Below, piece after piece: positions 50,034-60,658 of a stretch of 64,000 nucleotides of DNA. The number at the start of each line of letters is the position of its first letter. Positions within the stretch are counted from its first letter, which is position 1. The position numbers and the translations under genes were made by a program. Under the pieces are notes generated by a model, which had not been told where the DNA came from, did not search any database, and saw only the letters and a list, made by a program, of their open reading frames with translations. Source of the stretch: Bartonella sp. 220B. GTDB taxonomy: Bacteria > Pseudomonadota > Alphaproteobacteria > Rhizobiales > Rhizobiaceae. The DNA lies in contig NZ_JANHOI010000004.1 of the NCBI RefSeq assembly GCF_026930205.1, positions 1 to 64,000 on the forward strand, given 5' to 3'.

Positions 50034-50825
50034 ATGAAAGAATATAATAAAATGAATTTGGAAAATAATAAATTTGTTCATACTGCTCAAAACTCCGTCA
50101 TTTCTATTCGGAATTTAAATAAATGGTATGGAGATTTCCAGGTACTTTATAATATTAATTTCGATGTTCAAATTGGCGAACGCATTGTTATCTGTGGTCC
50201 TTCCGGATCAGGAAAATCAACTTTAATTCGTTGTATTAATCAATTAGAAAAAGCACAAAAAGGTTCAATTTGCCTTCATAATATTGATATTCATGCTGCC
50301 CCTCTATACCAACAAAAAAATATTCTCCGTAAAATAGGAATGGTCTTTCAGAACTTTAACCTATTCCCCCATATGAGTGTTATGCAAAATTGCATTTTAG
50401 CACCCATGACAGTTCAAGGGCTTTCTAAAAAACAAGCAAAAGAACGGGCCATTCGTTATCTTACAGACGTTGGAATTGAAAAACACTGTAACAAATACCC
50501 TTTACAACTTTCTGGCGGACAACAACAGCGTGTTGCAATTGCTCGTGCACTTTGTATGGAACCTGAAGTGATGCTTTTTGATGAGCCAACATCAGCTCTT
50601 GATCCAGAAAGCGTTGGAGAAGTTTTAGAAGTCATGGTTCAATTAGCAAATACAGGAATGACAATGCTTTGTGTTACCCATGAAATGGGTTTTGCACGCG
50701 AAGTTTCAGAAAGAATACTTTTTCTAGAAAATGGAACAATTATTGAAGATACAGCCTCTGAAAAATTTTTTACTAATCCTAAAAGCCAACGTGCTTGTGA
50801 TTTTCTTGCTAAAATTAAACATTAG
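50034..50825 (+). CDS. Polar amino-acid ABC importer, ATP-binding subunit
   Basis: This 263-residue ATPase (GlnQ/HisP/ArtP type) powers the importer. It has Walker [20 protein letters not shown], the Q-loop [16 protein letters not shown], signature [15 protein letters not shown], Walker [15 protein letters not shown] and the H-loop [11 protein letters not shown]. The ATG at 50052 is an alternative start. It ends 3 bases before the convergent lpxB stop, leaving almost no room for terminators. Confidence 0.94.
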   Translation: MKEYNKMNLENNKFVHTAQNSVISIRNLNKWYGDFQVLYNINFDVQIGERIVICGPSGSGKSTLIRCINQLEKAQKGSICLHNIDIHAAPLYQQKNILRKIGMVFQNFNLFPHMSVMQNCILAPMTVQGLSKKQAKERAIRYLTDVGIEKHCNKYPLQLSGGQQQRVAIARALCMEPEVMLFDEPTSALDPESVGEVLEVMVQLANTGMTMLCVTHEMGFAREVSERILFLENGTIIEDTASEKFFTNPKSQRACDFLAKIKH

Positions 50826-50828
50826 CCA

Positions 50829-52034
50829 TCAACATTGTTTTACTGATACAATTTGAGTCCTATCTTTTAAAACAGTCATAATTGTTTGTGCACCAACAAC
50901 TCCTGGTGGCAACTCCGTTTTCATTTTCTGTTCCATCATCTCAAAGGCGTCGAGCTGTGCCTGTCGCACTAAAGGATTACATAAAAGCTGTTCTATCTGC
51001 CTTGCTAACATACCAGGACGTAAAAATTCATTAAGATATTCTGGAACAATAGGTTGATCGGAAATAATATTGGGAAGAGCTGCAGTCCATAGCGCTAGTT
51101 TAGGAAAAATGAATAATTTAGAAAAATAATCAAGTTTATAGCAAAGAATCATGGGAATTTTTGCTAATGCCAATTCCAATGAAACCGTGCCAAGTGCTGC
51201 AAGTGCAACATCTGCTTGTGCAAAAGCACGCCATTTTGCATCTTCACCAACAACAACTTCTACTTTACTTTTCCAACCCTTTACAAAATCATGAATTTCA
51301 TCCACCAAATGCGGTAGTGTTGGTAAAATAATCCGTAAATGAGGGTTACGTTGTACAAGAATTTCTATGGTTTCTCGAAAAATCGGCATTAAAGAGCGAA
51401 TTTCTAAATTGCGTGATCCTGGCAAAAGAACCAATGTAGATAATGAAATTTGTGCACTGTGTTCTTTTTCTGATTGGCGCTTTTTTTCTGATTGAACAGT
51501 CAAGAGTGGAGGATGCATTAAAAGATGATGTCCAACATAAGTAGTAGCAGGCCCTCCCAAGTCCTGCATAATTTTTTCCTCAAAAGGAAAAATTGCTAAA
51601 ACATGGTCAACAAATGTGCGCATAGCTTTCGCGCGCTTTGGACGCCATGCCCAAACAGTTGGTGCAACATACTTAATGATAGGAATAGAAGGTGCCAAAA
51701 TACGCACCTTTTTTGCAACACGATGGGTAAAATCAGGGCTATCAATAATAATGAGACAATCAGGTTGTTCTTGTGCAATAAATTTAGACAAATTGCGAAT
51801 ATGCATTAATAATAATGGTAGTTTTTTTAACACTGCACCTAAACCTATTAAAGCAATATCATGAGGATTAAAAAAGCTTTTTAAACCTAGTGCCTTTAAA
51901 TGCCTTCCACCAATGCCAATCAAATGAATTTTGCGCCCTGTCTGTTGTGATAGACAAGAAATTAAATCTGCTCCAAGTAAATCACCAGATTCCTCTCCTG
52001 CAACAACAGCAATTTTTAAGGAACAATCATTCAT
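50829..52034 (-). CDS. lpxB: Lipid-A-disaccharide synthase
   Basis: This glycosyltransferase (401 residues from ATG 52034) joins UDP-diacylglucosamine and lipid X to make the lipid A disaccharide. I chose the ATG that overlaps the lpxI stop over the TTG at 52049. Family blocks are VVAGEESGDLLGADLI, GIGGRHLKALG, DSPDFTHRVAKKVR, YVAPTVWAWRPKRAK and LLPGSRNLEIRSLMPIF. It ends the minus-strand lipid A and envelope cluster. Confidence 0.95.
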   Translation of the reverse strand: MNDCSLKIAVVAGEESGDLLGADLISCLSQQTGRKIHLIGIGGRHLKALGLKSFFNPHDIALIGLGAVLKKLPLLLMHIRNLSKFIAQEQPDCLIIIDSPDFTHRVAKKVRILAPSIPIIKYVAPTVWAWRPKRAKAMRTFVDHVLAIFPFEEKIMQDLGGPATTYVGHHLLMHPPLLTVQSEKKRQSEKEHSAQISLSTLVLLPGSRNLEIRSLMPIFRETIEILVQRNPHLRIILPTLPHLVDEIHDFVKGWKSKVEVVVGEDAKWRAFAQADVALAALGTVSLELALAKIPMILCYKLDYFSKLFIFPKLALWTAALPNIISDQPIVPEYLNEFLRPGMLARQIEQLLCNPLVRQAQLDAFEMMEQKMKTELPPGVVGAQTIMTVLKDRTQIVSVKQC

Positions 52035-52899
52035 GATCAAACTCTTCAAATGTTTCTATAAACAGAGAATATTTATTGGCTTTTTCTATCGTTGTTTTCA
52101 CTGATAATATCAGACTTTTATTCGCCTCAACTGCAATGCCAGATAGTCCACTCTTTGCAATATTTATTATTGTCGCAGGTCCAATTGACGGTAAATCAAC
52201 GCGATGATCTTGTTGTGGTTTAGCACATTTAACAAGAACACCACCTTTAGGTGGAATTTGCCCTCTTTCTCGCATTTCACACACCCGCCAAAGCATATTA
52301 TCAGTTCCCTCTGCTCCTTCAACCGCAACCACTCTACCATTGATAGCCACAGCTGCCTGCCCAATATCTAATCGACCTAACAGCTTTGCTGCTTCTACAG
52401 CTAAAAAAATATCTTTTTTCTCTTTTTGAGTAGCCCGCCGTAAGGTTAGATTAAATTTCATTGGTGCTAAAAGATCTGGGACTATTTCGTGAGCACCAAG
52501 TACACAAAAACCATGCGTTTCAATAAGCCGTATAAAAGCTTTTAATAATGCATCATCCCCACCTCTCAAAGCCCTGATTAATTGAGGTAGAGCTAAAAAT
52601 GTCGTCCAATCGAGTCGTAATTGTGTAATAAGGGGACGTTTTCTCACTCCACCTGCCAAAACAATATTACAAATTCCAGCTGTTTTTAAAATTTTAATGA
52701 GTCGCCCTAACTCTACAATTGACAACTCGCAATGCTCATAGCGATAAAGCACATCATCAGCCTCACCACGCAAAAGTATAAGAAAGGGATTCTGTCCATC
52801 CTTCTCAAGAGCCTGAGCAACACTGATCGGCAAAACACCATTTCCTGCTATAATAGCGGTGCGGCCGGAAAGAAAACTTCTGGCACCCAAAACAGACAT
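52027..52899 (-). CDS. lpxI: UDP-2,3-diacylglucosamine diphosphatase LpxI (DUF1009)
   Basis: This 290-residue enzyme hydrolyses UDP-diacylglucosamine to lipid X, the step done by LpxH in E. coli. Visible blocks are AIIAGNGVLPISVAQAL at the start, VLAGGVRKRPLITQLRLDW, GDDALLKAFIRLIE and GFCVLGAHEIVPDLLAP. These are followed by KLLGRLDIGQAAVAINGRVV and the VKCAKPQQDHRVDLPSIGP active-site region. It sits 2 bases after lpxA and overlaps lpxB, the usual alphaproteobacterial arrangement. Confidence 0.93.
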   Translation of the reverse strand: MSVLGARSFLSGRTAIIAGNGVLPISVAQALEKDGQNPFLILLRGEADDVLYRYEHCELSIVELGRLIKILKTAGICNIVLAGGVRKRPLITQLRLDWTTFLALPQLIRALRGGDDALLKAFIRLIETHGFCVLGAHEIVPDLLAPMKFNLTLRRATQKEKKDIFLAVEAAKLLGRLDIGQAAVAINGRVVAVEGAEGTDNMLWRVCEMRERGQIPPKGGVLVKCAKPQQDHRVDLPSIGPATIINIAKSGLSGIAVEANKSLILSVKTTIEKANKYSLFIETFEEFDHE

Positions 52900-52901
52900 T
52901 T

Positions 52902-53726
52902 TTAATCCTTATTTTCTTTTATTCTATGATCTTCAAATTTCGGTATGCAATAAAAACGTTTTCCTTCTTCTTTAATAAAATTAATGACATCAATAACAGA
53001 CTGAGAAGCAGAATAGATAGAAGCAACGTCGCTAACACGCTCTTTAAACGGTTTACTATGATCAAAAAGCATAGTAACTGCATGACGTAAAGCATGAATA
53101 TCTTTACGCTCAAGTCCTGCACGCTTCATACCAATAATATTTAATCCAGCAAGTTTTGCCTGTACACCTACAGCTGTCCCATAGGGAATGAGATCACCAA
53201 CCAGCGCAGAAACACCACCAATAAATGCATGATGCCCAACACGAACAAATTGGTGAACAGCAGCACCACCACCAATAATAACGTGATCACCAACAGTAAC
53301 ATGACCAGCTATCATCGCATTATTTGCAAATGTCACATGATTTCCTACATGACAATCATGCGCAATATGTGCATAACAAAAAAATTGGCAATTATTGCCA
53401 ACAATCGTCATTCCTATACTCGAGTCGGAGCCCCTATGCATTGTTACGCCTTCACGAATCGTACAATTTTTACCAATTGAAAGAGTTGTATGCCCCCCCT
53501 TATGTTTATTATTTTGCGGATCTGCCCCCAAAACTGCATGTGAAAAAACTTTACTATTGGCTCCTAACGTTGTCTTCCCCATTATCACAACATGACTCAT
53601 CAAACTGCATCCATCACCAATAACAGCCTCTGAACTAATATGACAAAATGGCCCAACTCGTACATTCTCACCAAGCTGCGCTCCCTTCTCCACAAGGGCA
53701 GTTGGATGGATTTTCGTACCGGACAT
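52902..53726 (-). CDS. lpxA: UDP-N-acetylglucosamine O-acyltransferase
   Basis: This 274-residue trimeric cytoplasmic enzyme starts lipid A synthesis by acylating UDP-GlcNAc from acyl-ACP. It opens IHPTALVEKGAQLGENVRVG, and the left-handed beta-helix hexapeptide repeats run to about 190. The catalytic histidine region is YAHIAHDCHVGNHV, and GGGAAVHQFVRVGHHAFIGG follows. The C-terminal helical part has GLERKDIHALRHA. It is downstream of fabZ on the same strand. Confidence 0.95.
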   Translation of the reverse strand: MSGTKIHPTALVEKGAQLGENVRVGPFCHISSEAVIGDGCSLMSHVVIMGKTTLGANSKVFSHAVLGADPQNNKHKGGHTTLSIGKNCTIREGVTMHRGSDSSIGMTIVGNNCQFFCYAHIAHDCHVGNHVTFANNAMIAGHVTVGDHVIIGGGAAVHQFVRVGHHAFIGGVSALVGDLIPYGTAVGVQAKLAGLNIIGMKRAGLERKDIHALRHAVTMLFDHSKPFKERVSDVASIYSASQSVIDVINFIKEEGKRFYCIPKFEDHRIKENKD

Positions 53727-53751
53727 ATTTTTAAATTCCCATCAATATCGT

Positions 53752-54219
53752 TTACTCTTCTTCGATAATCATCGCAGCAATTTCTGCTTCAGCAACGCGA
53801 ACATCCTCTACTTTTGCAACACACGAAAAACGCCTCATACCAGACCTCTTTTTTAAAAGCTGCACATGAATCTTTAGCTGGTCACCAGGCACAACCGGTT
53901 TACGAAATTTCGCGTGATCAACAGTCATAAGATAAACTAAATTTGTTTGCTTATTTTCTAATTTTAAGAGCGAAATTGCCCCCGCTGTTTGTGCCATAGC
54001 CTCTAAAATCAAGACCCCAGGCATAACTGGTTTTGCAGGAAAATGTCCCGTAAAATGTGGCTCATTAATTGTTATATTCTTAATACCAATAGCTTCTTGC
54101 TCACCATCAATTTCAACGATGCGATCAATCAATAAAAATGGATAACGATGTGGTAATATTGACAGCAATTTTTCAATATCCACAGCTTCTAGACTTTTCA
54201 TTTCTCCGGTATTGACCAT
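53752..54219 (-). CDS. fabZ: 3-hydroxyacyl-[ACP] dehydratase FabZ
   Basis: This enzyme dehydrates 3-hydroxyacyl-ACP in fatty-acid synthesis and competes with LpxA and LpxD for substrate. I prefer the ATG at 54219 (155 residues), with AAGGAG 10 bases upstream. The open frame extends to a TTG at 54249 that would overlap lpxD. The hot-dog fold motifs are [12 protein letters not shown], then [20 protein letters not shown] with the catalytic histidine and glutamate. Confidence 0.95.
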   Translation of the reverse strand: MVNTGEMKSLEAVDIEKLLSILPHRYPFLLIDRIVEIDGEQEAIGIKNITINEPHFTGHFPAKPVMPGVLILEAMAQTAGAISLLKLENKQTNLVYLMTVDHAKFRKPVVPGDQLKIHVQLLKKRSGMRRFSCVAKVEDVRVAEAEIAAMIIEEE

Positions 54220-54220
54220 A

Positions 54221-55270
54221 TTAGCTTTTCTCCTTTTTAACTTTGCCAATATTACGCAACGCCGCTACTTCACGGAACCACTGCTTAAATGGTCGAGCTG
54301 GACTTCCTCCCCATTTTTCTCCATCCGGAATATCATTCATAACACCACTACCAGCCGCAATTTGAACGCATTTACCTATTACAATATGATCTGCTACCCC
54401 TACACTCCCGCCAAGTTGAGACATATCACCTATCGATGTACTTCCGGCAATTCCGCATTGCGCAGCAATAAGACAATAGCGACCAATTTTTACATTATGG
54501 GCAATTTGTACGAGATTGTCGATCTTGCTCCCTTCACCAATAATGGTGTCTTCAAATGTTCCACGATCAATCGTTGTATTTGCACCAATCTCCACACCAT
54601 CCTCGATGATAACACGGCCAAGCTGGGGAATTTTTTCAATTCCAGAAACACTCCCAACATAACCAAAACCATCTTGCCCAATACAAACACCAGGGTAAAG
54701 CTGAACTCTATCTCCTATTAAAGAATACTGAACTGTTACCTTGGGGGCAATATAACAGTCGCGCCCAATACGACAATTTTCACCGATTACAGCAGTGGAT
54801 GAAATAAGAGTCCCTGCACCAATTTCAACATTACGGCCAATAACAGCCCCCGCTTCGATACACACATCATGTGCAAATTTAGCACTTGGATGAATATGCG
54901 CATGTGGTGAAATTTCTCTCTGGCCAAACCAAGGCACTGGCTTTATAGAATCAGGAAATAAGATGCGGCCAATCTGTGCAAAATCACGCTGCGGCGTGGA
55001 TGTCACCAAAATCGCCATAGATTCAGGAACTTTAAAAACAATTTCACTCGTACAAAAAACAGCAACAGCCAAACTGCCTAATAGAGCATCGGAAAACTTC
55101 CGATGCTCCACAAACACAAGCGAACCTTCTACAGCACTCTCAAGTGAAGAAAGAGTATTTATAACTGTGTTAGAAAACTCTGGATTAAGAAGTTTAGCAC
55201 CTGTTAACTCTGCAACATTCGCAACTGTCAATCGCCGGGACGGCGTAAAAAAAAATGTATCCGCCATCAA
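54221..55270 (-). CDS. lpxD: UDP-3-O-acylglucosamine N-acyltransferase
   Basis: This 349-residue enzyme adds the second acyl chain in lipid A synthesis. The N-terminal uridine-binding part is followed by hexapeptide repeats ([37 protein letters not shown]) and the catalytic histidine in [20 protein letters not shown]. The C-terminus ends [18 protein letters not shown]. It is downstream of bamA and directly abuts fabZ. Confidence 0.95.
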   Translation of the reverse strand: MMADTFFFTPSRRLTVANVAELTGAKLLNPEFSNTVINTLSSLESAVEGSLVFVEHRKFSDALLGSLAVAVFCTSEIVFKVPESMAILVTSTPQRDFAQIGRILFPDSIKPVPWFGQREISPHAHIHPSAKFAHDVCIEAGAVIGRNVEIGAGTLISSTAVIGENCRIGRDCYIAPKVTVQYSLIGDRVQLYPGVCIGQDGFGYVGSVSGIEKIPQLGRVIIEDGVEIGANTTIDRGTFEDTIIGEGSKIDNLVQIAHNVKIGRYCLIAAQCGIAGSTSIGDMSQLGGSVGVADHIVIGKCVQIAAGSGVMNDIPDGEKWGGSPARPFKQWFREVAALRNIGKVKKEKS

Positions 55271-55331
55271 AACACTTTCTCTCCCAGCCTAACCCATTCT
55301 CTTCAATTTTTCCTTCTCAAGAAAATTTAAA

Positions 55332-57728
55332 TCAGAATTTCGTAGAAATACCAAAGTTTAATTTCTGTAAACGGTCACCTTCCTGCTTCTTTATTGGCCA
55401 AGCATAATCAAAACGCAGTGGGCCAAATGGCGAATCCCATATTAAACTTACACCTGCAGACGAACGCCAAGCATTTTTGGTATGCGTAACAGGCGCCTCA
55501 CCCTGAAAAACGGGTTGATACTTATTTCCATAAAGTGTTGCAACATCTGCAAATAAAGCACCACGCAATCCTAACCCTTCAGGCACAACAGGTATAGGAA
55601 ATTGCACTTCAGCAGTTGCATTTATATATGTTGTTCCACCCAAGAAAGAAGCTTCACCTTTATTGGAAACCTGTCGAGGACCTATTCCATTGTATTTGAA
55701 TCCTCTAATCATATCAGTATTTGCTTTAAACATATCGAAGATACGAACACCATCTCGACCCATTCCATGAATATAGCCACCTCCAAAAGAAAGCAAACCA
55801 ACAAGATCCATTGGTTCAGAAAGCGTTTTATACATCATCGCTTTACCAGTTGTCTTCAAGAACTTCGCATTTCCACCAAGACCCGCATACTCCTGAAGGA
55901 CACGCACGTACCACCCATCATGTGGATTTTTCATATCGTCAATAGTATTATAGGTTAAACCATAACTAATTGATGAACGTTTCCAAGGACTGTGCTTGGC
56001 TGCTTGTACAATTGCCCCAGAATATTTTCCATATAATTCTCTTATATCAGCCTCTTTGTTTAAGTCATAATCTTTACCAAAATCATATTCTTCTTGCACA
56101 TAAGAATAAGCTAAATTGGCAGATAATTGATCATTAATAGGTATGGCAAACCGAAGCGATCCACCTGTCTGCCGCACATCATATGCTTTATCAGCACGGT
56201 AAGTACTGCGAAAAATATCAACACCAGCAGATAAACGATAACCCAAAAAATAAGGATCAACAAACGACAAATTGTAATTACGAGACTTTTCTTGCCCAGC
56301 TCCTAATCCTAACCGAACATATTGACCTCGTCCTCCAAGGTTACGCTCGGTAACAGATACCTCAAGTGACATACCAGGGCTTGTACCACCCGTTGTATAT
56401 CCTCCAGATAAAGAAAGATCTCCTGTCGAAGCTTCAACAACATCTATAACTAAGGTAACCTGATCAGACTGATCTGTTGGAACCATTGAAATATTAACAG
56501 CTTTGAAAAAGCCTAAACTTTCCAAACGACGCTTTGCTCGCTGTACGAGAGTTTGATTGTAAGCATCCCCTTCGTTTAAATCAATCTCACGGCGAATGAC
56601 ATAATCACGCGTCTTTTCATTACCACGGATTTCAATGCGCTGAATATAAGCTCGCGGACCTTGTTCAATATTATATAAAATCGAAATTGTATGATTTGCC
56701 AAATTACGATTTCCCCGCGGCTCAACCTTAGCAAAAGCATATCCAGAATCAGCAACCTTATTGTTGATAATTGCAACAGACTGTTCAATACTCTCTGCAC
56801 TGTAAATATCCCCTGATTGAGTTTTAAGAATCCCTTTTACAGATTGAATGTCAACTCCATCAACATCACTTTCAACCTGAATATCACCAATTTTATAGCG
56901 AACCCCTTCATCAAGAACAAAATAAATGTTATATGTATTACTCAATTCATCAAAAGTTGCTTTGGAGGAAACAATGCGAAAATCTGCATAACCGCGATTA
57001 TAATAAAAACGACGAAGAGCTTCTTCATCTGCAGCTAAACGCTCCTCACTATAAACATCCCCCCCCAGTAACAAGGAGAACATTCCCGAAGACTTTGTTG
57101 AAATCACATCTCGCAAACGACGGCTTCCAAAAGCATGATTTCCCTTAAAAACAATGTTTCTAATCTTTGTCTTCCGCCCTTCAGAAACATTAAAAACTAT
57201 ATTTACACGCCCTTTTCCCAAATTAATAGTTTGAGCTTTTACAGTGATATTATTACGACCAACAGTCTTATAAGCTTCACGAATCGTATTAATATCAGCT
57301 GAAAGCTTAGCAGAATTAAAAGGTTCATTCGATTTTAAAGAAATAAATCGTTTAAGATCAGGATCCTTAAGAGATTTATTTCCCTGAAACAATACTTGGT
57401 TAACTACCTCATATTCTTTGACGAACACGACCAGCTTGTCACCAACTTGATTTATTTTCACTTCATAAAATAAACCCAATCCGAAAAGACGCTTTACCGC
57501 AGCATCGACATCACTACTGGAAAAACTCTGCCCCGTTTTAATGTCCATATTGTCACGAACTACCTGAGCACTTACAAATTTATTCCCGCGAACCTCAATA
57601 GAACGAACCACAGATGCCTGCACTTCCCCAACCATTGCACTTGACATAAAGGCTGTTGTTGGAGCAACTATCCCCATATTTAACACCAACACAGATACTG
57701 CATTTAAAAATTTCGAATTTGTAGTCAT
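55332..57728 (-). CDS. bamA: Outer-membrane protein assembly factor BamA
   Basis: This 798-residue Omp85 protein inserts beta-barrels into the outer membrane. A signal peptide (about 1-35) is followed by five POTRA repeats to about residue 425, the first being VRSIEVRGNKFVSAQVVRDN. The C-terminal 16-strand barrel starts near LSLSGGYTTGGTSPGMSLEV and includes the conserved FIRGFKYNGIGPR-like MIRGFKYNGIGPR loop. The barrel closes with a terminal phenylalanine (NFGISTKF). It lies between rseP and lpxD, as in most proteobacteria. Confidence 0.96.
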   Translation of the reverse strand: MTTNSKFLNAVSVLVLNMGIVAPTTAFMSSAMVGEVQASVVRSIEVRGNKFVSAQVVRDNMDIKTGQSFSSSDVDAAVKRLFGLGLFYEVKINQVGDKLVVFVKEYEVVNQVLFQGNKSLKDPDLKRFISLKSNEPFNSAKLSADINTIREAYKTVGRNNITVKAQTINLGKGRVNIVFNVSEGRKTKIRNIVFKGNHAFGSRRLRDVISTKSSGMFSLLLGGDVYSEERLAADEEALRRFYYNRGYADFRIVSSKATFDELSNTYNIYFVLDEGVRYKIGDIQVESDVDGVDIQSVKGILKTQSGDIYSAESIEQSVAIINNKVADSGYAFAKVEPRGNRNLANHTISILYNIEQGPRAYIQRIEIRGNEKTRDYVIRREIDLNEGDAYNQTLVQRAKRRLESLGFFKAVNISMVPTDQSDQVTLVIDVVEASTGDLSLSGGYTTGGTSPGMSLEVSVTERNLGGRGQYVRLGLGAGQEKSRNYNLSFVDPYFLGYRLSAGVDIFRSTYRADKAYDVRQTGGSLRFAIPINDQLSANLAYSYVQEEYDFGKDYDLNKEADIRELYGKYSGAIVQAAKHSPWKRSSISYGLTYNTIDDMKNPHDGWYVRVLQEYAGLGGNAKFLKTTGKAMMYKTLSEPMDLVGLLSFGGGYIHGMGRDGVRIFDMFKANTDMIRGFKYNGIGPRQVSNKGEASFLGGTTYINATAEVQFPIPVVPEGLGLRGALFADVATLYGNKYQPVFQGEAPVTHTKNAWRSSAGVSLIWDSPFGPLRFDYAWPIKKQEGDRLQKLNFGISTKF

Positions 57729-57931
57729 TGGCTTTTTTTACCTTATCTTATTCCTTGGACATGATGCCTCAAAAAGCTAACTGCCATAACAACTTTTTTA
57801 TTCACAGCAAGACTTTCCACCCCTTAATTCATTATAACACACGACGCCACAATATTTTGTGGACATGGTAAACGACCTTTAATTTATTTTTTCCATTATT
57901 ACCTAATTTATAAAATATTTTCCATCATTTA

Positions 57932-59071
57932 TTAGCTAAACCAACAAAAATAATCATTAAAGAACGCAAAAACCATAAAGAGGAGGACAACAAAAAAGCC
58001 TACACGGAAAACAATTTCTCGAATTTTAGCAGATATTGGCCTCCTCGTAAGAGCCTCAATGACATGAAGTAAAAAATGTCCACCATCAAGTGGCGGGATT
58101 GGAAAAAGGTTAATAAGACCAATGCCTATCGAGAGAAAAGCTGTAAAATTCAACAAAGAGATAAAACCTGTCTCACTTATTTTCCATGCAATTTTGACGG
58201 TTTTAGAAGGCCCACTTAGCTGGCAATGATCTTCTTTTCCCCCCATTAAACGACCCATAAAAAAAATTGTTTGCGTAACAATAGACGTAGCACGTTCCGA
58301 TGCTTCTTTTACAGCTCTTACAAAACCATAGTGAATATATTTTACATAAGCTGGATCTAAACGCGTAGGATTATCTGGATCAACAGGAACACCTACCCCT
58401 ATCATACTAGTTTGAACCAGATTACCAAATCCATCATCTCTTTCAATCACTTTGGGTGTAATCACCGCCGTAAATACTTGCCCCATACGTTCTATTTTAA
58501 ATTCTATAGGATCTTCACCATGGAAAGCTATATAATTCATCAAACTTTCAAAGCTTTCAACTCGTTGTCCATCCATCTCAACAAAACGATCCCCTAATTC
58601 CAAACCGGATTGGATAGCAGGAAAATCTTTTACTAAAGAACCAACAATTGGTTCAGTGGCTATACGACCATAAATGAAGAAAAAAAATGTTAAAATAACA
58701 ATGGTAAAAAGAGCATTGAATAAGGGACCAGCAAAAACAGTTGCGGCTTTTTTCCAAGCATGCGCACTAGCAAATGAACCGCTAACAATCGGAGATGATG
58801 GCACATTTACCCCTTCTTCATCTCCAATAAACTTTACATAGCCCCCTAAAGGAATAAGCGCTAAACGCCATTGCGTGCCATGTTTGTCTGTATATCCCGC
58901 TATTTTTGGACCAAATCCAAGCGAAAAAACTGATGCTTTAATACCACACCATCGTCCCATAAGATAATGCCCAATTTCGTGCACAAAAATGATAATCATA
59001 ATAACAAAAAGAACACTTAAAACTCTTAAAAGCAAATCGCCTACAGTGATCATATGATTTAAAAGCTCCAA
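57932..59071 (-). CDS. rseP: Site-2 zinc metalloprotease RseP
   Basis: This inner-membrane protease takes part in envelope-stress signalling by cleaving anti-sigma factors and remnant signal peptides. The zinc site is HEIGHYLMGR near the N-terminus plus NLFPIPPLDGGHFLLH near the C-terminus. A PDZ domain lies between (SGLELGDRFVEMDGQRVESF). The start is uncertain. I take TTG 59071, placed 7 bases after GGGAGG; TTG 59086 and ATG 59053 are alternatives. It follows cdsA with almost no gap. Confidence 0.94.
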   Translation of the reverse strand: MELLNHMITVGDLLLRVLSVLFVIMIIIFVHEIGHYLMGRWCGIKASVFSLGFGPKIAGYTDKHGTQWRLALIPLGGYVKFIGDEEGVNVPSSPIVSGSFASAHAWKKAATVFAGPLFNALFTIVILTFFFFIYGRIATEPIVGSLVKDFPAIQSGLELGDRFVEMDGQRVESFESLMNYIAFHGEDPIEFKIERMGQVFTAVITPKVIERDDGFGNLVQTSMIGVGVPVDPDNPTRLDPAYVKYIHYGFVRAVKEASERATSIVTQTIFFMGRLMGGKEDHCQLSGPSKTVKIAWKISETGFISLLNFTAFLSIGIGLINLFPIPPLDGGHFLLHVIEALTRRPISAKIREIVFRVGFFVVLLFMVFAFFNDYFCWFS

Positions 59072-59086
59072 AATATTTCCTCCCAA

Positions 59087-59914
59087 TTAAACCATACAAA
59101 AAAAATTAAAAGGTGTATCCATATTAGACATAAACGAACCAATTAAATAAAGAAGGAAAGCAGCCCCCACCAAACCATCCATACGGTCCATAAAGCCACC
59201 GTGTCCAGGCAAGAAAGAGCTAGAGTCTTTAACAGAAAATTGTCTTTTTAGCCATGATTGTCCTAAATCGCTTAATTGCGAAACAATGGATAAAACAAGT
59301 GCGAGCAATGGTACAAAAAAATTCGTTAAATTGATGTCAAAAAATCGAAAAGCAATTAATATACCACCAGAAACTCCAAAAACCGTACCACCAATCGCCC
59401 CTGCCCATGTTTTATTAGGAGAAAATTGTGGTGCTAACTTAGGACCACCCAATGCCCGTCCGCTAAAATAACCAGCAATATCCGTTCCCCATACGATCGT
59501 AAATAAAAAAACAACAGTTTGGAATCCTAACGTTTCAGAGCCTCGTAAAAAGGATACAGCGACAACCGGAAAAGATGCATATAAAAACCCTGAAAAAACC
59601 CAACCAGTCTTTTTCATAGGCCCAATGGCCAACACTGCTGCCAAAACGATCAAAATACAAAAAATTAATGAAGCGGAAACGCCCAATAGCAAAAAAAAAC
59701 CAAAAATCAAATAAAAAATACTTGCTAATATTTTTTGTGAAACATGCCATTTTTCTTTAGTAATATGCATCCATTCATAAAGAATAAAACCGCCAATACC
59801 CCACACAAACAAAAAAAATAAAATTCCTCCAAACCATGTTAAACACAAAGCAATGATGCCAAAAACAAAAGCAGTCAAAATACGATAAATAAGATTAGAC
59901 AAAACACTATCCAA
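59087..59914 (-). CDS. cdsA: Phosphatidate cytidylyltransferase (CDP-diglyceride synthase)
   Basis: This 275-residue membrane enzyme makes CDP-diacylglycerol, the precursor of all phospholipids. About eight hydrophobic helices are visible. The CdsA signature lies near the C-terminus: SQLSDLGQSWLKRQFSVKDS then LPGHGGFMDRMDGL, with the metal-binding acidic residues. SPNKTWAGAIGGTVFG is another family block. The start is a TTG and no better ATG exists nearby. The gap upstream lacks the expected uppS. Confidence 0.93.
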   Translation of the reverse strand: MDSVLSNLIYRILTAFVFGIIALCLTWFGGILFFLFVWGIGGFILYEWMHITKEKWHVSQKILASIFYLIFGFFLLLGVSASLIFCILIVLAAVLAIGPMKKTGWVFSGFLYASFPVVAVSFLRGSETLGFQTVVFLFTIVWGTDIAGYFSGRALGGPKLAPQFSPNKTWAGAIGGTVFGVSGGILIAFRFFDINLTNFFVPLLALVLSIVSQLSDLGQSWLKRQFSVKDSSSFLPGHGGFMDRMDGLVGAAFLLYLIGSFMSNMDTPFNFFCMV

Positions 59915-60658
59915 AAAATAAAAATAGAAAATACAAACTCAAAAATTGACGCAAGCAAAAACCTTTATTATGGGGACCCTCTGTGTTCATACTTTTGTAG
60001 ATTTTTTTACAATCTATTATACATGATTTGATATACCAAGATAGCGTTCATAAGACTAAAAAGTGAAAAAACATCAAAGGATTACGTATTAAAAGACATT
60101 CACACATATATTTCCTAACACTTTAGTCTATCTTAAATAATAAAAAAAACTACCGTTTATTTCCTATAGAAATTGTGAAATTTAGATCTGATCTTTTCTT
60201 CGTGTAAAAACATTTTTCTATCACCCTCTCAATATATCCGAAAATAAGCTGCGGCAAACTGCATTTTTCATAATGAAAGTAGCAAAGTTAAGATAGAATC
60301 TATACGTTACATTTTTTTTCAAACATCTACCATGAAAGATTTGAATGACATCCTCAGATCTTTATCTAAATAACGAAAATATTTTTATCAGCTAATGCAA
60401 AAAAATGCGTACAATTTTTTATTTTCTTATTATACATCCCCCCCCTCCCTTTAGCAGAGAATCTCTTTCAATATTTAGATAAAGATCTTAAAAATATCTG
60501 CTACTTCAAATCAATTTTATCTTACAACATAGAAATGGACTAAAATGCACTTCTTCTCGCCTCACGCTCTCTATTAATAAAATACTTTATTACTCATTCT
60601 TATCCATAAAAAGATGTTATACAATATAGATATAATATTTTCTAGTGATTAAGCCGCC
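59915..60658. other. Gene-free gap where uppS is usually found
   Basis: About 744 bases between frr and cdsA have stops in all frames. The right half contains an eight-C run near 60438-60445. I looked on the minus strand for undecaprenyl diphosphate synthase blocks (MDGNGRWA, WPDF) and saw none. The length is close to that of a uppS gene, but I cannot show this is a relic of it. Confidence 0.6.
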
